Assembly (NCBI GenBank): GCA_018417955.1
Contig: JACTVC010000042.1
Location: 124,001 to 188,000, forward strand
Direction of reading: 5' to 3'
DNA length: 64,000 nt
Source: Laccaria trichodermophora
Taxonomy: Eukaryota > Basidiomycota > Agaricomycetes > Agaricales > Hydnangiaceae
The notes under the pieces were generated by a model that searched no databases, was not told the origin of the DNA, and saw only the letters and a list, made by a program, of their open reading frames with translations. Both the position numbers and the translations under genes were made by a program. Shown here piece after piece: positions 1-13,700 of this stretch. The number at the start of each line of letters is the position of its first letter. Within the stretch, counting starts at the first letter, position 1.

Positions 1-1134
1 CATGGACTCCGGATCAGCCGACCTGTGGGTTGGCGCCGAAAACTGCCAATCTCAAAACGGTGGAGGGTGTGGCAACCACAACTTCCTAGGACCTCTGTCG
101 TCAAGCTCCTTTGCAGACTCTCAAGCACCCTTTAAGGTCACCTACGGAACTGGTCAAGTATCTGGAACCATTGTTCAGGACAACATCAATATCGCGGGAC
201 TGGCCCTGGATGCGCACACATTTGGCGCTGCTTTGGTAGAGAGCGTTGACTTCTCTGGAGCTCAGACTCCATTCGACGGATTGATGGGTCTGGCTCAATC
301 CGTACGTATCCAATTGGGGATTGTAAAATTAAGCTTACCGAGGCATTGCAGACTCTTTCTGAGCAACAAACCCCAACGCCCATTGAGTCTCTTGCCCAAG
401 CTGGCTTGGTCACCGATGCCATCGTCTCATACAAGATTTCTCGTCTGGCCGACAACAAGAATGACGGGGAGATCACCTTTGGGTATACTTGTTTCTATCA
501 TGATCATGGAATTAAGACCCACTTTTTCATCTTTTTCAGCGGACTGGATGCAACTAAATTTGATCCTAAAACTTTGACTACTGTCCCTAACGTAAACAAG
601 CAAGGCTTCTGGGAGGCTAACATGGATGCCGCGACCGTCAATGGCAAGGACACCGGGCTCAAAGGACGCACTGCTATCCTCGACACTGGTAAATTCAATC
701 GTTGTTGTACGATAGGCCACATTGTTGATTATTCTATCATTAGGCACCACTTTGATAGTCGCGCCAGCGTCTGATGCTGCCGCAGTCCACGCTGCTATTC
801 CTGGAGCTCAATCCGATGGTCAAGGGGGTTTCACTCTGCCTTGCACCACCACAGCCAGCGTTGCGCTCACTTTTGGTGGTCAAACCTTCACCATCGATCC
901 ACGGGATCTTGCCTTCCAACCTGTCAACGCCAACAACCCTCAAGGCGATTGCGTTTCCGGAATAGCGTCAGGAAACATTGGTGGTGCACAGGAATGGCTT
1001 GTGAGTAACCGATTCTGTCGTTTTATTTTTGGTGGTGTTTACCTGAAACGTAGGTTGGCGATGTCTTTTTGAAGAATGCCTACTTTTCGACTGACGTGAC
1101 GAAGAACACTTTGAGCCTTGCCAAGCTGGTGTGA
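1..1134 (+). CDS. Pepsin-like aspartic protease, 5' end outside window
   Basis: This is the greater part of an A1-family aspartic endopeptidase, normally secreted or vacuolar in fungi. The first catalytic motif is DSGSADLWV at the window edge and the second is ILDTG at about 674-690, so both catalytic aspartates are present. FDGLMGLAQ and a cysteine pair in the C-terminal lobe also fit the family. The signal peptide and propeptide lie outside the window. Four introns are inferred, starting near 301, 484, 690 and 1000. After the last one the frame reads GDVFLKNAYFSTD, the usual end of the fold, and stops at 1132-1134. The best-known fungal relatives are polyporopepsin-like enzymes, but the subfamily cannot be fixed from this part alone. 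Confidence 0.88.
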
Positions 1135-1270
1135 TTGGAGTTGGACAACCATTATCATTAACATTCATTCAAGCATGAGCTGTATATATGTAATTAATGG
1201 ATCGTGTTGAATTGGGAAAGTATGGCGTGATGAAAGATATATATAGTTGCCCATGAAACCAATGTCAGTT

Positions 1271-3915
<2,645 letters not shown>

Positions 3916-3989
3916 AGATCTGTAATTAGAGAGTAAAACACGGCTGACGTCATCCTCTACCTACGTACGGTAATGACTCCTGGTGCTAT

Positions 3990-5238
3990 ATGGCTATAGA
4001 CACGATGGCAACCTCGTCGCTGTTCCCAACATCCCCAGAGGGCGTCGACAAAGGCATCCTGCTCGCGACCCTTCCGAACCTATCAACCCCTCACTTTTTA
4101 GGTTCCGTCGTCACTGCTGCAGCAACACAGACACGGCATAGGCTTATCGTCGTTCTTTTTTCTCGCCACTTTAACACCTCCTACCGCCCCCGAGGCGGCA
4201 TTGGTACTTTGCTTGGGGACACTCAAACCCTCTCACACACTGATACCTGGGATTCGGTCCAGCGAATCCTTACATTCGTCTATGTCCATGCGACGAAAGC
4301 TGCCCAAGCCCTTAACAAGGTCTTGATGGACGTTGATGTCCTGCTGAAGGGACTAGACGAGGATCTTGATCCACATCTTGGGGATGGGGTTGACATCGTC
4401 TTCAGAGTCAGCGGGGGTACGTGTGCATTTCCGTTCTGTGCATTTACATACGACCAACTTGTTTGCTCCACCCAGATTCGATAGCTGTTCCGTTGCCCGA
4501 ATCGCTCTCGGATACTCGCCAATGTTTCTTGCCCGCAGGCGATCGCAATCCCGATTTTCGCGAGTTCAGCACAACGGGATCACCCGCCGCCTCTGGATTA
4601 CCTGCAAAACCGCATTTTTATCCAGTTGTAGCACTTGGAGGAACGTTTGACCACCTCCATGCAGGGCACAAGATCCTCTTGTCGATGGGTGCTTGGATCA
4701 CGGAGGAAAAGTTGATTGTTGGTGTTACAGGTACGTTGCATCGTGGTTTTGTTCAATCGCAGTCGCGTAGACCTATATAACCACTCGCAGACGATGCTCT
4801 TTTACAAAGTAAAGCGAACAAACACGTCATTGAGAAACTCCTTCAACGCATCGAGCGGGTACGCAGCTTCTTGACATTCTTCAAGCCGGGACTGGTTTAC
4901 GATATCGTACCACTCTACGATGTCGCGGGACCAACTGGATGGGATCCCAATGTTCAAGGCTTGGTAGTGAGCAAGGAGACCTTGAGTGGCGCGGCCGCAA
5001 GTGCGTACTTCAATTCAAGGATATAGTGCGATACTGACACTCCATTATAGTTGCGGAACTTAGGAAGGAGAAAGGTTTCCCTCCCTTAGAAGTATACGTT
5101 ATCGACGTCATTTCTTCCACATCGCCTAATCTAACTCATCACGACGCTGGTTGGTTGAAGAAAACCAAACTTAGCAGTACGTGGATCCGTGAGTGGATTG
5201 TCAACCAGAGTAAGCAAGAAGAGGAGGAAGACGAATAA
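3990..5238 (+). CDS. Pantetheine-phosphate adenylyltransferase (CoA biosynthesis)
   Basis: This enzyme couples 4'-phosphopantetheine to ATP, giving dephospho-CoA, the penultimate step of coenzyme A synthesis. The diagnostic nucleotidyltransferase motif is ALGGTFDHLHAGHKILL at about 4630-4680, with the HxGH signature. Downstream blocks EKLIVGVTDDALL, ETLSGAAAS and LSSTWIREWI fit the eukaryotic branch (yeast Cab4, N-terminal half of human COASY). The long N-terminal part with TTWD-like TDTWDSVQRIL is the poorly conserved fungal extension. Three introns are inferred near 4418, 4730 and 4999. No dephospho-CoA kinase domain follows, so this is the fungal monofunctional form. An in-frame ATG at 4005 is an alternative start. 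It faces the Arp3 gene tail to tail across 177 bp. Confidence 0.92.
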
Positions 5239-5415
5239 ATATAACCATGTAAATCAATCAGCCAACTTATCGATTATAGATTATCATTATTTCAGGTGTT
5301 CTGGGTATGCACTGATGTATGTCAACCCAAATGAGTGAAAGTCAGTTTAAGTGTGTTGTCAGGAAAGTGAGTTACAATGGTCTGCTGCTGCGAATTTACT
5401 CGTACGTTCTCTTTT

Positions 5416-7170
5416 CTAAGTGGCGCTCCCGAAGATCTGATAACGCCTGCAAATGCTAGGGCCAATCTCGTCATACTGAGCTTTCGTGTGGCAGGAAGTG
5501 TAAAACTCAGGCTAAATTTGAATGTATCAGAAGCAATATATGTCAGAGTAAGTAAGGAACTGACCAAGGACGCCAACAAGGAACCACCAAACCAGACGGC
5601 GTATCTTGTTGATAGAAGGATTGTGAGCAGAAGTCATATCGGAGGTAGGGGAAACCGCACCGTTGCCGTTTATGAGAGATGACGTCGACCTCGACTCCGG
5701 ATGACTGAAAAGGCAAACTGTTGTGGGTTCGAAATAATTGAAAGAACAAGTAAAACGAACTTTGAGCGCACCGCCGCTGGCCATAACGCTAGCGTCTAAT
5801 CTGCGATCGACAAGTTGCTTGAGATCGCGCTTCAGTCTCTGGCCAAAATGTTGGAACATGGTAGATCCTCCCGACAGCACAATATTCTAGAATATCATGA
5901 GATTTGTGTGTGTGTGTGACGAAAGCGTGGATATGACATACTTTGTACAAACCACGACGAACATCAATGGGTGATTGTTGGATGACGTCGTCAACAATCT
6001 CTGGAAGAGGGGTAAGGAAATCGGACGAATATATCTCTGGGTTAAAGAAGATTTCTGGAGCAAGGAAACGCTCATATCCAACGTCAACGCCATATTTCTA
6101 CGGGCAAAATGTCAGACTTCCGTGTCAATCAAAAGAAAGACCATGCTTACCCTCCCCGTAACACTGTGCTCTCCTTCATAGCGCTCAAAATACTTGAGCG
6201 GTTCCTCATCATACTTCCTAAACTCCCGAACAATATCCTGGCATACATAGCTGTAGTTCTCCTTCACCCTGCTGGCAACCCTCAACTGGTCTTCTGGCGG
6301 TACCGCCGCCATCTCTCCACGCTCCCTCATCAAGTTCAACACGAACTGCGAGATATCGCGTCCTGCGATTGGGATGTGTTTGATCGCGCTTCCGATGACG
6401 TACCCCTCTGCACATGGAATAACGTGAGTAACACCATCTCCAGAATCGATAACCGTTCCGGTGAGCGTGCGGTCTGTAACCCTGTTCGAGGACCACGACG
6501 CGGCGAGCGCAAGGACAGCCTGGACGGCGATGTACAGTCCCTTGATGTTAAACGACTCGAAGAATATCTCAGCCGTTTGTTCTCGGTTTTCGGGTGGATT
6601 GAGAGGTGGTTCAGTCTAATTCAGTTGAGAGAGGGATGTTGGGGGGGGGATAAAATCAACGTCGATAATATCAATAGAACCGGGATCAATACGGACAAGA
6701 AGGAAATAATGATCCTCTGGCTCAGCCCTCAGATATTTGAAGATCGTCTGCTCCCAGTATCGCTCCATATGGTCCCAATTGTCGATCATGCCGTGGCGGA
6801 TGGGGTAGTGCACGCCGTACCCTGGCGTCTTTGCGTTCGCGAGTGCTTCATCGCCGATAAAGAAATCGAGATCCTCGACGCCGCGTTTGGACGCGAGATG
6901 GCCTGGTTTGACAGGTACGGCGGGTGCTCGTGATGTTTGTGATGCCGAACCTCTCGTTGCGATTGCAGTGGGGAAAACACTAAAGAGAGAAATTAGCCCA
7001 ATAACTCGATCCATGGATGTATACATACAATGAGGGGTCAGAGTTTCCTGCAAAGCTGGCAACACGAGCTTATTAGCTACGACACGACTAAATGACTGAT
7101 TAGAGCTGACATACCCTACTTTGGAGTAACCAGTTCCATTGTCGCATATTATGGGGGCAAGCAGCGCCAT
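5416..7170 (-). CDS. arp3: Actin-related protein 3 (Arp2/3 complex)
   Basis: Arp3 is one of the two actin-like subunits of the Arp2/3 complex, which nucleates branched actin for endocytic patches. Spliced blocks include [120 protein letters not shown] and [16 protein letters not shown] at the end. These are specific to Arp3 rather than actin or Arp2. About seven introns are needed; the one at 5887-5941 carries a short CA/GT microsatellite. The start at 7170 gives [14 protein letters not shown] directly. All nucleotide-binding loops look intact. Atg17 ends 117 bp upstream on the same strand. Confidence 0.95.
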
Positions 7171-7287
7171 AGTGCTTTGAGGTTATGTCGACGAGTAAAG
7201 AGGAGTTGCCGCAGTAGGGCTCAGGCTTTGTTTGTTACAAGCCTCCATCGTCAACACAATGTATGTATCTAGCTGCAACTCTGCTGT

Positions 7288-9239
7288 CTACAAGCTCTCC
7301 GTTCCTATTACATTTTCCGTTATCCCAACTCTCTCCCGCGCCTGACATGAAGGATTAGGAAGAAATATTATCTTAGCAAGAATTCTTTACCTTAACGAGA
7401 AGGTCAGGCTCGATCTCTGGTAACACCTCGAGGGTGTCACCTTCCCAAGGCACAACCTCCCACTTTGTGGGGGGATTGCCAATACAAAGGCAGATGTCCT
7501 CCGGGAGATGTGCACCATACTCCGCATTAAAGTGATTCCGCACTTGATCCTCCTCTGCATTGGTAAATATCACAACAACAAACGAGGCTTAAAGTCTCTT
7601 ACCTTCCGTCATTTGCCGCAATTGTGTCATCATCCCTCTCACAATGTTCTCAGCAGCTTCCCGGTATGATCTCCGACGCGAAATCTCAATAATGAGCTTG
7701 CTGAATGCGGTCTGGTAGGCCACATAGCGCTCATGCAAATGATCAAGGGTTTGTAAGTGTCGATGAAGTGAGTTTAGTTCTTCTTCACATTTGGCCTGAA
7801 ATGAAAGTAGAGGTGAGATCTAAGTTATTTTGATTTATATGTCCTACCTCGACGCTCTCCTGGTTCTGTAAAATTTCGCCCATGATGTCCCCCAGTTGAT
7901 CCAGGTCGTCTAAGACACTATTCAAGTGATCCAGTTCCTTTCGAGAGGTATCCTGAGCTGCCAATAGGTGTTCGCTAGGCAAATTTAGTTAGGGAATGGG
8001 AAGAGTAGATAGTGGCATACTGATGTCCCTCAATAGCTTTAGCGTTCTCTTCCAACTCAGACATGATTGCTGGCAACTCTTCCGTGTCCCTATTCATATC
8101 TAAACGTAGTTTGTAAGTTTGTGAATCGAGTTTCCAAATAAAATGCGGATACTCTGAAGGTCTCCCTCGCTGAAGGCCTCCCCAGCCTCGCTCTCTTTCA
8201 GAGCTCCTGCCATTTGGTCATAGTGGGATGCCAAACTCTCGAGTAGTCCAGCCATGGAAGCAATGTTGGCTTCCTGCGCCGTAAGGGCATTTTGCATAAC
8301 TGTCAAAGTTGGCGCCCCTGGGTCAGATTCTGGCAAAGAATCGTGAATCGACGCAATGGTGCGTGACAAAGTTTCTGGAAAGTCATCCGTCTTGCTGAGA
8401 AAGACCTAGCCAGCCTCGATAAATAGACAATGGCCAAAATGCGCAATGCACCACGAACATCTAAGGCCATACGATCATCCTCGATTGTTTCATAAATATC
8501 TTCAATTGCCTGGTCATCCACGAAATCGCGTAAGGTCTTCCACCGCTTGCGGTCGTCCTTCTTCCCTTTATCAATTTCCCCGTCACCCTTACTTTTGTCT
8601 TCCTTTAGTGACCTACTTCGCTGGTGACGACACAAAGTTGCCGAGGGTGACTGAGGAAAAACTAGTTGGCCATTGGCCCTCTTCCGCGGAGTTCGTTCCT
8701 GCTTATGACTGGCTTCGGCCTCATGGTCTGAGTGTTGACTGCCGAAGAGAGAAGAGTCTTCAGGAGATTGGTGGAACTCTGGGGGCACAAGCTGAGTACC
8801 AAGAGACTCAAGTATAGCATCCAACGCGTCTGTATGTTTCGTACGAGAAGTGTCCCAAGCCTTGTTGCTTGAATGAACAACCTTCAAGGAAGACGAGGTA
8901 ACATTAAACGCACTTGAACTTGCTTGCCCAAGTGGACGCGTTTCTCCTCGATGCTCTTAGCAACGCTAGCCGCTAACTAGACCACACGAAACGAATCAAC
9001 ATCTGCGCTTGTTTTAAGTCCCAGTAACGTACCCTGAGCTGCTCAATGACAGCCTCGGTTATCCAGCGCACCTTGGCGTCGAGGGCGAGAACGTCGATGG
9101 CAGCCTGTGCTGACGCGTTGGAACGTGCATGTGCGCGAGAACAGAGCTGTTCGCCGTGCTGCAGAGCTTTCTTGGACTGCAGAACGAGAGAAATGAGATG
9201 TGGTTGCTCTGGAATGGCAGTTGGAATGGTTGTGGGCAT
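7288..9239 (-). CDS. atg17: Autophagy scaffold protein Atg17
   Basis: Atg17 is the coiled-coil scaffold of the Atg1 kinase complex and organises the phagophore assembly site. The N-terminus LVLQSKKALQHGEQLC followed by SAQAAIDVLALDAKVRWITE is the conserved start of the fungal family. Further blocks are KTLRDFVDDQAIEDIYETIE, LESLASHYDQMAGALKESE, LHRHLQTL-type helical segments and the C-terminal WEVVPWEGDTLEVLPEIEPD. After a last intron (about 7333-7391) the frame reads ARERVGITENVIG and stops at 7288. The middle holds a low-complexity charged stretch (about residues 120-200) between helical blocks. The product is almost wholly helical with no catalytic motif. The ATG at 9239 lies only 15 bp from the target duplication of the element at 9264-9853, so the natural 5' leader is interrupted. 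Confidence 0.85.
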
Positions 9240-9263
9240 TGTTGTAGATTGATGAATGTGAGG

Positions 9264-9853
9264 GGATTAAACTATCCAGAAACCCTGGTTTCCCCTGAAC
9301 AACCCAGGGTTTCCAAAGTGCTTGCGTAGAAACCTTGTTTCCACAAGAAGCGGAGTTCAGAATATTTGAACTCCACCACATCCATGGGCACTGTGAACCC
9401 ATGCATGAGTTCAAGTTGGCGGCGGGGGTCACCAACCTTTCAAGTAGCAAGGGGCTATGGAATGGAGCAGTGGCATCCCTAAATGACTCCCGCTCTCCTA
9501 CATCTATGTGAGTATAGCTTCCCGTCCAAACCCTCATTGTGTAGACCATGAACTGGCAATATTATTTACCGTGGTAACCACTTGTCGAGCAGGCGCGTCG
9601 CATCGCGCGACGACACGTGTGCGACAAGGGATGTGCGTGACGCGGAGCTCAACCCGTCGCGCTCTCTTCTCATCATGACCAGGGGAGCTAAGGTCAATTT
9701 AAGTTTGAACGCGACACGCATCGGCATCAAATATTCAACTCCGACATGGGGTTCCTCGAAATAACTCATCGACTGATGGAAGGGGGATTTCTACCAAATG
9801 TAGAAGAAACCCAGGGTTCCACGCGGAAAGGGGGTTTCTGGTTAGATTGATCC
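9264..9853. mobile_element. MITE-like terminal inverted repeat element with 9-bp target duplication
   Basis: Identical 9-mers AATGTGAGG flank the segment at 9255-9263 and 9854-9862. The left end starts GGATTAAACTATCCAGAAAC and the reverse complement of the right end starts GGATCAATCTAACCAGAAAC, three mismatches in the first 21 bases. Weaker inverted similarity (CCAGGGTTTCC-like words) continues for about 55 bp inward. The 590-bp interior has no credible coding frame, so this is non-autonomous. A 9-bp duplication is typical of Mutator-like transposons, but the superfamily is an inference. Its removal would leave about 79 bp between the Atg17 and LysM start codons. Confidence 0.85.
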
Positions 9854-9917
9854 AATGTGAGGACGTCACACGCCAACTTGTACCACCACCATCACTATCT
9901 GTATTCTATACCCTATC

Positions 9918-10558
9918 ATGTATTCTACCCAAGAATTCACCCTCGTCGACCGCGATACCGCCTTATGCCTTGCTTGTTCTGCTTCGTTGCCTCCCAGGAA
10001 CAATGACATTTACATAACAAGCTGCTGCCGAAGACCCATCTGCCCCACCTGCATCGAGAATAATTCGCGACTTACGCGTTACAATCCGTGCTTAGCTTGC
10101 CTGGAGGGCGTCGATGTCTCTAGATCACAGTCCCGTAATTTGCCCTTTGAAGTGCGAAATCTAAACGGAGCAGTGCGAGACGAAGAGACCTTTGTATTAG
10201 GGGATGACGATGATGCATCGGATGAGGAAACCGAGGAGATTGTTGTATCTTCGCCATCTCCGCCCTACTCGAGCAAAGACATCGAGTTGCTGAAGTCTGT
10301 GAACGTCCAGGAGAAGGAAGAGATCACACGTCCAGCAACACCGTTAAAATATTACCTTGCTCGCAACGACACTCTCCGAGGGATTGCGCTTCGCTTGGGA
10401 GTTGAGGTTAGCACATCCCCCCCTTTTTTTGCAACAAGTCGATAGGATGAGATGCACAGGACCGGGAGCTTTGTCGTTTAAATAACCTGCCCCCCAGCAC
10501 ATTGAGCACGACCCCACATCTGCTTCACACACGGACGTTCATTGTGATTCCCCGGTAG
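9918..10558 (+). CDS. LysM-domain protein with N-terminal cysteine-rich zinc-binding-like motif
   Basis: The N-terminal 60 residues hold a cysteine cluster (CLACSASLPP, SCCRRPICPTCIEN, YNPCLACLEG) that looks like a small zinc-binding fold. An acidic linker follows (GDDDDASDEETEE). The C-terminus is a single LysM domain, YYLARNDTLRGIALRLGVE continued after an intron (10408-10462) by DRELCRLNNLPPSTL and TRTFIVIPR. LysM modules bind N-acetylglucosamine polymers when secreted, but there is no signal peptide here. The arrangement resembles the intracellular eukaryotic LysM proteins of unknown function. The ATG at 9918 is the first in frame. The gene is divergent from Atg17, with a transposable element between them. 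Confidence 0.8.
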
Positions 10559-10707
10559 TAGTAGTATTGAAAGTCTTGTGGGTACCTTAGATGCCGAGCC
10601 GTGTACGCGTACAAGGAACAGTAAGCGCCATTACTCACACAACGGAATGCGAACCGTCGATGTATAAACTTTTGAGTAATGATTAAAGTGTGTTGTGCGC
10701 TCCTCCG

Positions 10708-13700
10708 ATGTCCAGCGCAATATCCATGAGCCCAAGATCTAATAGCGACGACAAATTTAATAGCCAAGCATCCGGCGACCAAGAAAAAAAGTGCGTCATA
10801 CGCTAGTATCATTCCAGCTGCTGACTTTCTAAATAAAGATGGCACTTTCATCTTCCTACTTTCTCTTCAAAGACACCACCACCGCCGGCAAAGAATTCAA
10901 TCGATGACGCCCCTCTCATCCCAGAGGCAACCGCTAGCATCTTCAGTAAAATCATCTTCCAATGGATAAACCCTCTTATGACCTTGGGCTATGCCCGACC
11001 CCTCGAAGCCTCCGATCTATGGAAGTTGCAACCAGAACGAAGCGCAGCTTATATTGCAAATCAGATCAATGTTTCCTTCGACCACCGGCTTCAAGAAGCG
11101 AACGAGTACAACACCTGTCTCGCCGAAGGCAGAGTTGGCCCCGGCATCAAAGGTCTTTGGTGGTCTCTAACCGGTACAAGGGAAGAAAAGGAGAAACTAT
11201 GGAGAGAGAAAACAGGCAGGAAGAGAGCTAGCCTTGTGTGGGCTATGAATGACAGCGTAGCGTGGTGGTTTTGGAGTGCGGGCGCGCTTAAAGTCGTTGG
11301 TGATACTGCCCAAGTTACCAGTCCTCTTGTTGTCAAGGTTTATTTCCTTTTCGTCATCTTTATGGAACCTTCTTGACGGGACTCTATAGGCCATCATCAC
11401 ATTTGCGACGGAATCTTACATTGCCCACCGGACAGGCGGAAAAATCCCGCCAATAGGCAAAGGCGTCGGTTTGGCCTTTGTACTCCTTGTCCTTCAACTC
11501 ATCGGCTCCCTCTGCACACATCAATTCTTTTATCGCAGCATGTCTGCCGGAGTTTTGTTGCGTGGAGGGCTGATTACTGCCATCTACTCACGCTCGTTAA
11601 AGCTTACTTCTCGCGCAAGGTCGACACTTACAAACGGAAAACTCGTCAACCATATCTCGACAGATGTATCCAGGATAGATTTCTGCGCGGGCTTCTTCCA
11701 CATGGTATGCACGGTCGTCGTAGCCTTTGCCGCTCTAACTTTGACTTTTCGCAGGCATGGACAGCTCCGATTCAAATGATTATTTGTCTGATACTCCTCA
11801 TTCTCAACTTGGGTCCCTCGGCGTTGGCTGGTTTCGCATTCTTCATTTTCATGATGCCCATTCAAACCTTTGTCATGAAGAAACTATTTGGCCTCCGTCG
11901 CAAAAGCATGGTTTGGACCGACAAACGTGCTAAATTGCTCCAGGAACTTCTCGGAGGCATGAAGGTCACCAAGTTTTTCGCTTGGGAGGTACCGTTCTTG
12001 GGTCGTATTTTTGATTACAGACGCAGGGAAATGGCGTAAGTGGTTTTGGTCACTTCTTTTCTTTACTTATCCCCTCATCTCCATGACTTCAGGTACATTC
12101 GGTCCCTACTACTCATTCGATCGGGTATGAACGCAGTGGCGATGAGCATGCCTGTGCTTGCCTCTGTTATTGCGTTCATCACGTACTCGGCGACTGGCCA
12201 TGCCTTGGAGCCCTCGGTGATATTCGCTTCCCTAACCCTCTTCAATCTTCTTCGATTGCCCCTGATGTTTCTACGTCAGTTTTTCAGCTTTCTCTTACAA
12301 GATGATTGTTGACTTTCTACACAATCAGCTATGTCATTTAGCGCAATCGCTGACGCAGCCAATGCCACAGGCCGCCTTCGTGAGGTCTTTGAGGCTGAAC
12401 TATTGGAAGAGACGCACATCGTCGATGAAAATCTTGACGTAGCTATCGAAGTAAAGGGTGCTTCCTTTTCCTGGGATTCACCACCTCCCGAGGAGCAGCT
12501 GTCGAAGAAGAAGCAGGCCGCCAAGGCGAAAGCTGAAGCCTTGGAAAAGAGGCAGTCTGCGATCGACGACAAGAAAAAAGCTGAGGTGGAGCAGGATAAA
12601 ACTGAAGAGCATGTCTTCAAAATTCGCGATGTCACTCTATCAATTCCTCGCGGAAAGTTGGTCGCGTTCGTTGGTCCTGTGGGGAGCGGCAAGACATCGT
12701 TATTGCAGGGTATCATTGGGGAAATGAGGAAAACCAGTGGGAGCATCACGTTTGGGGGCTCTGTTGCCTATTGTCCGCAAAGTGCTTGGATTCAGGTACG
12801 TCGAATTGCAATATGGCGATAAAATTGAACTAAGATTCATCGTTTCAGAATGCCACAGTCCGGGAGAACGTTTGTTTTGGCCGCCCGTTTGAAGAAGAGA
12901 GATACTGGAAAGCCATCCATGATTCTTGTCTGGGGCCCGACTTGGAGATACTGCCGAATGGTGACATGACCGAGGTCGGAGAAAAGGTATGAATTGTCGC
13001 GACTTAATCGATGGCATTATCTGATCTCTGTCGTCTGTAGGGTATCTCCTTGTCCGGCGGGCAGAAGCAGCGATTGAATATTTGTCGTGCTATCTATTGC
13101 GATACTGACATACAAATTTTCGATGTATGTCTATTTCTTTCCTGTGAAGTAGTTGTCAAGTTTATGCCTTTTCCACAGGACCCACTCTCTGCTCTTGACG
13201 CCCACGTTGGCAAAGCCGTTTTCCAGAACGTTTTGCAAAACAGTCTTTCTGGGAAAACTCGCATCCTCGTCACCCATGCTCTTCACTTCCTGCCGCAAGT
13301 GGACTACATTTATGTAATATCAGAGGGGCATATCACAGAGTTTGGGACATACTCTGAGCTCATGAGCCACGGAAAGGATTTCTCGCGCTTTGTGACCGAG
13401 TTTGGCTCGAAGGAAGAAGAGGAGGAGAAGAAGGAAGTTGAAGTAGTGGATCAAGATACTAAGAAACAAGAGGTCGGATTGAAAAAGGCCGCTGGTGGTG
13501 CAGGCATGATGCAAGCTGAGGAGCGTAACACGGGCGCGATTTCCTGGCAGGTCTACAAGACATACCTCCGTGCGGGTCGAGCACAGGTCGTCCTTCCTCT
13601 CCTGTTGTTGTCTTTGATTCTCATCCAAGGAGCAACTGTCATGGGCTCCTACTGGTTCGTCCCTTCTGATGTAAGGGAGTTCTTTAGTAACTAACAAATT

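Noticed and set aside
5900..5925. GT/CA microsatellite as a regulatory feature
   Set aside because: It is a short simple repeat inside an Arp3 intron and nothing indicates function.
6109..6933. Long plus-strand open frame of 274 codons
   Set aside because: It is antisense to Arp3 exons, whose minus-strand translation matches the family throughout.
10525..10851. Minus-strand hydrophobic frame before the ABC transporter
   Set aside because: It overlaps the first exon and leader of the transporter, which has a good donor, branch site and family-like N-terminus on the plus strand.
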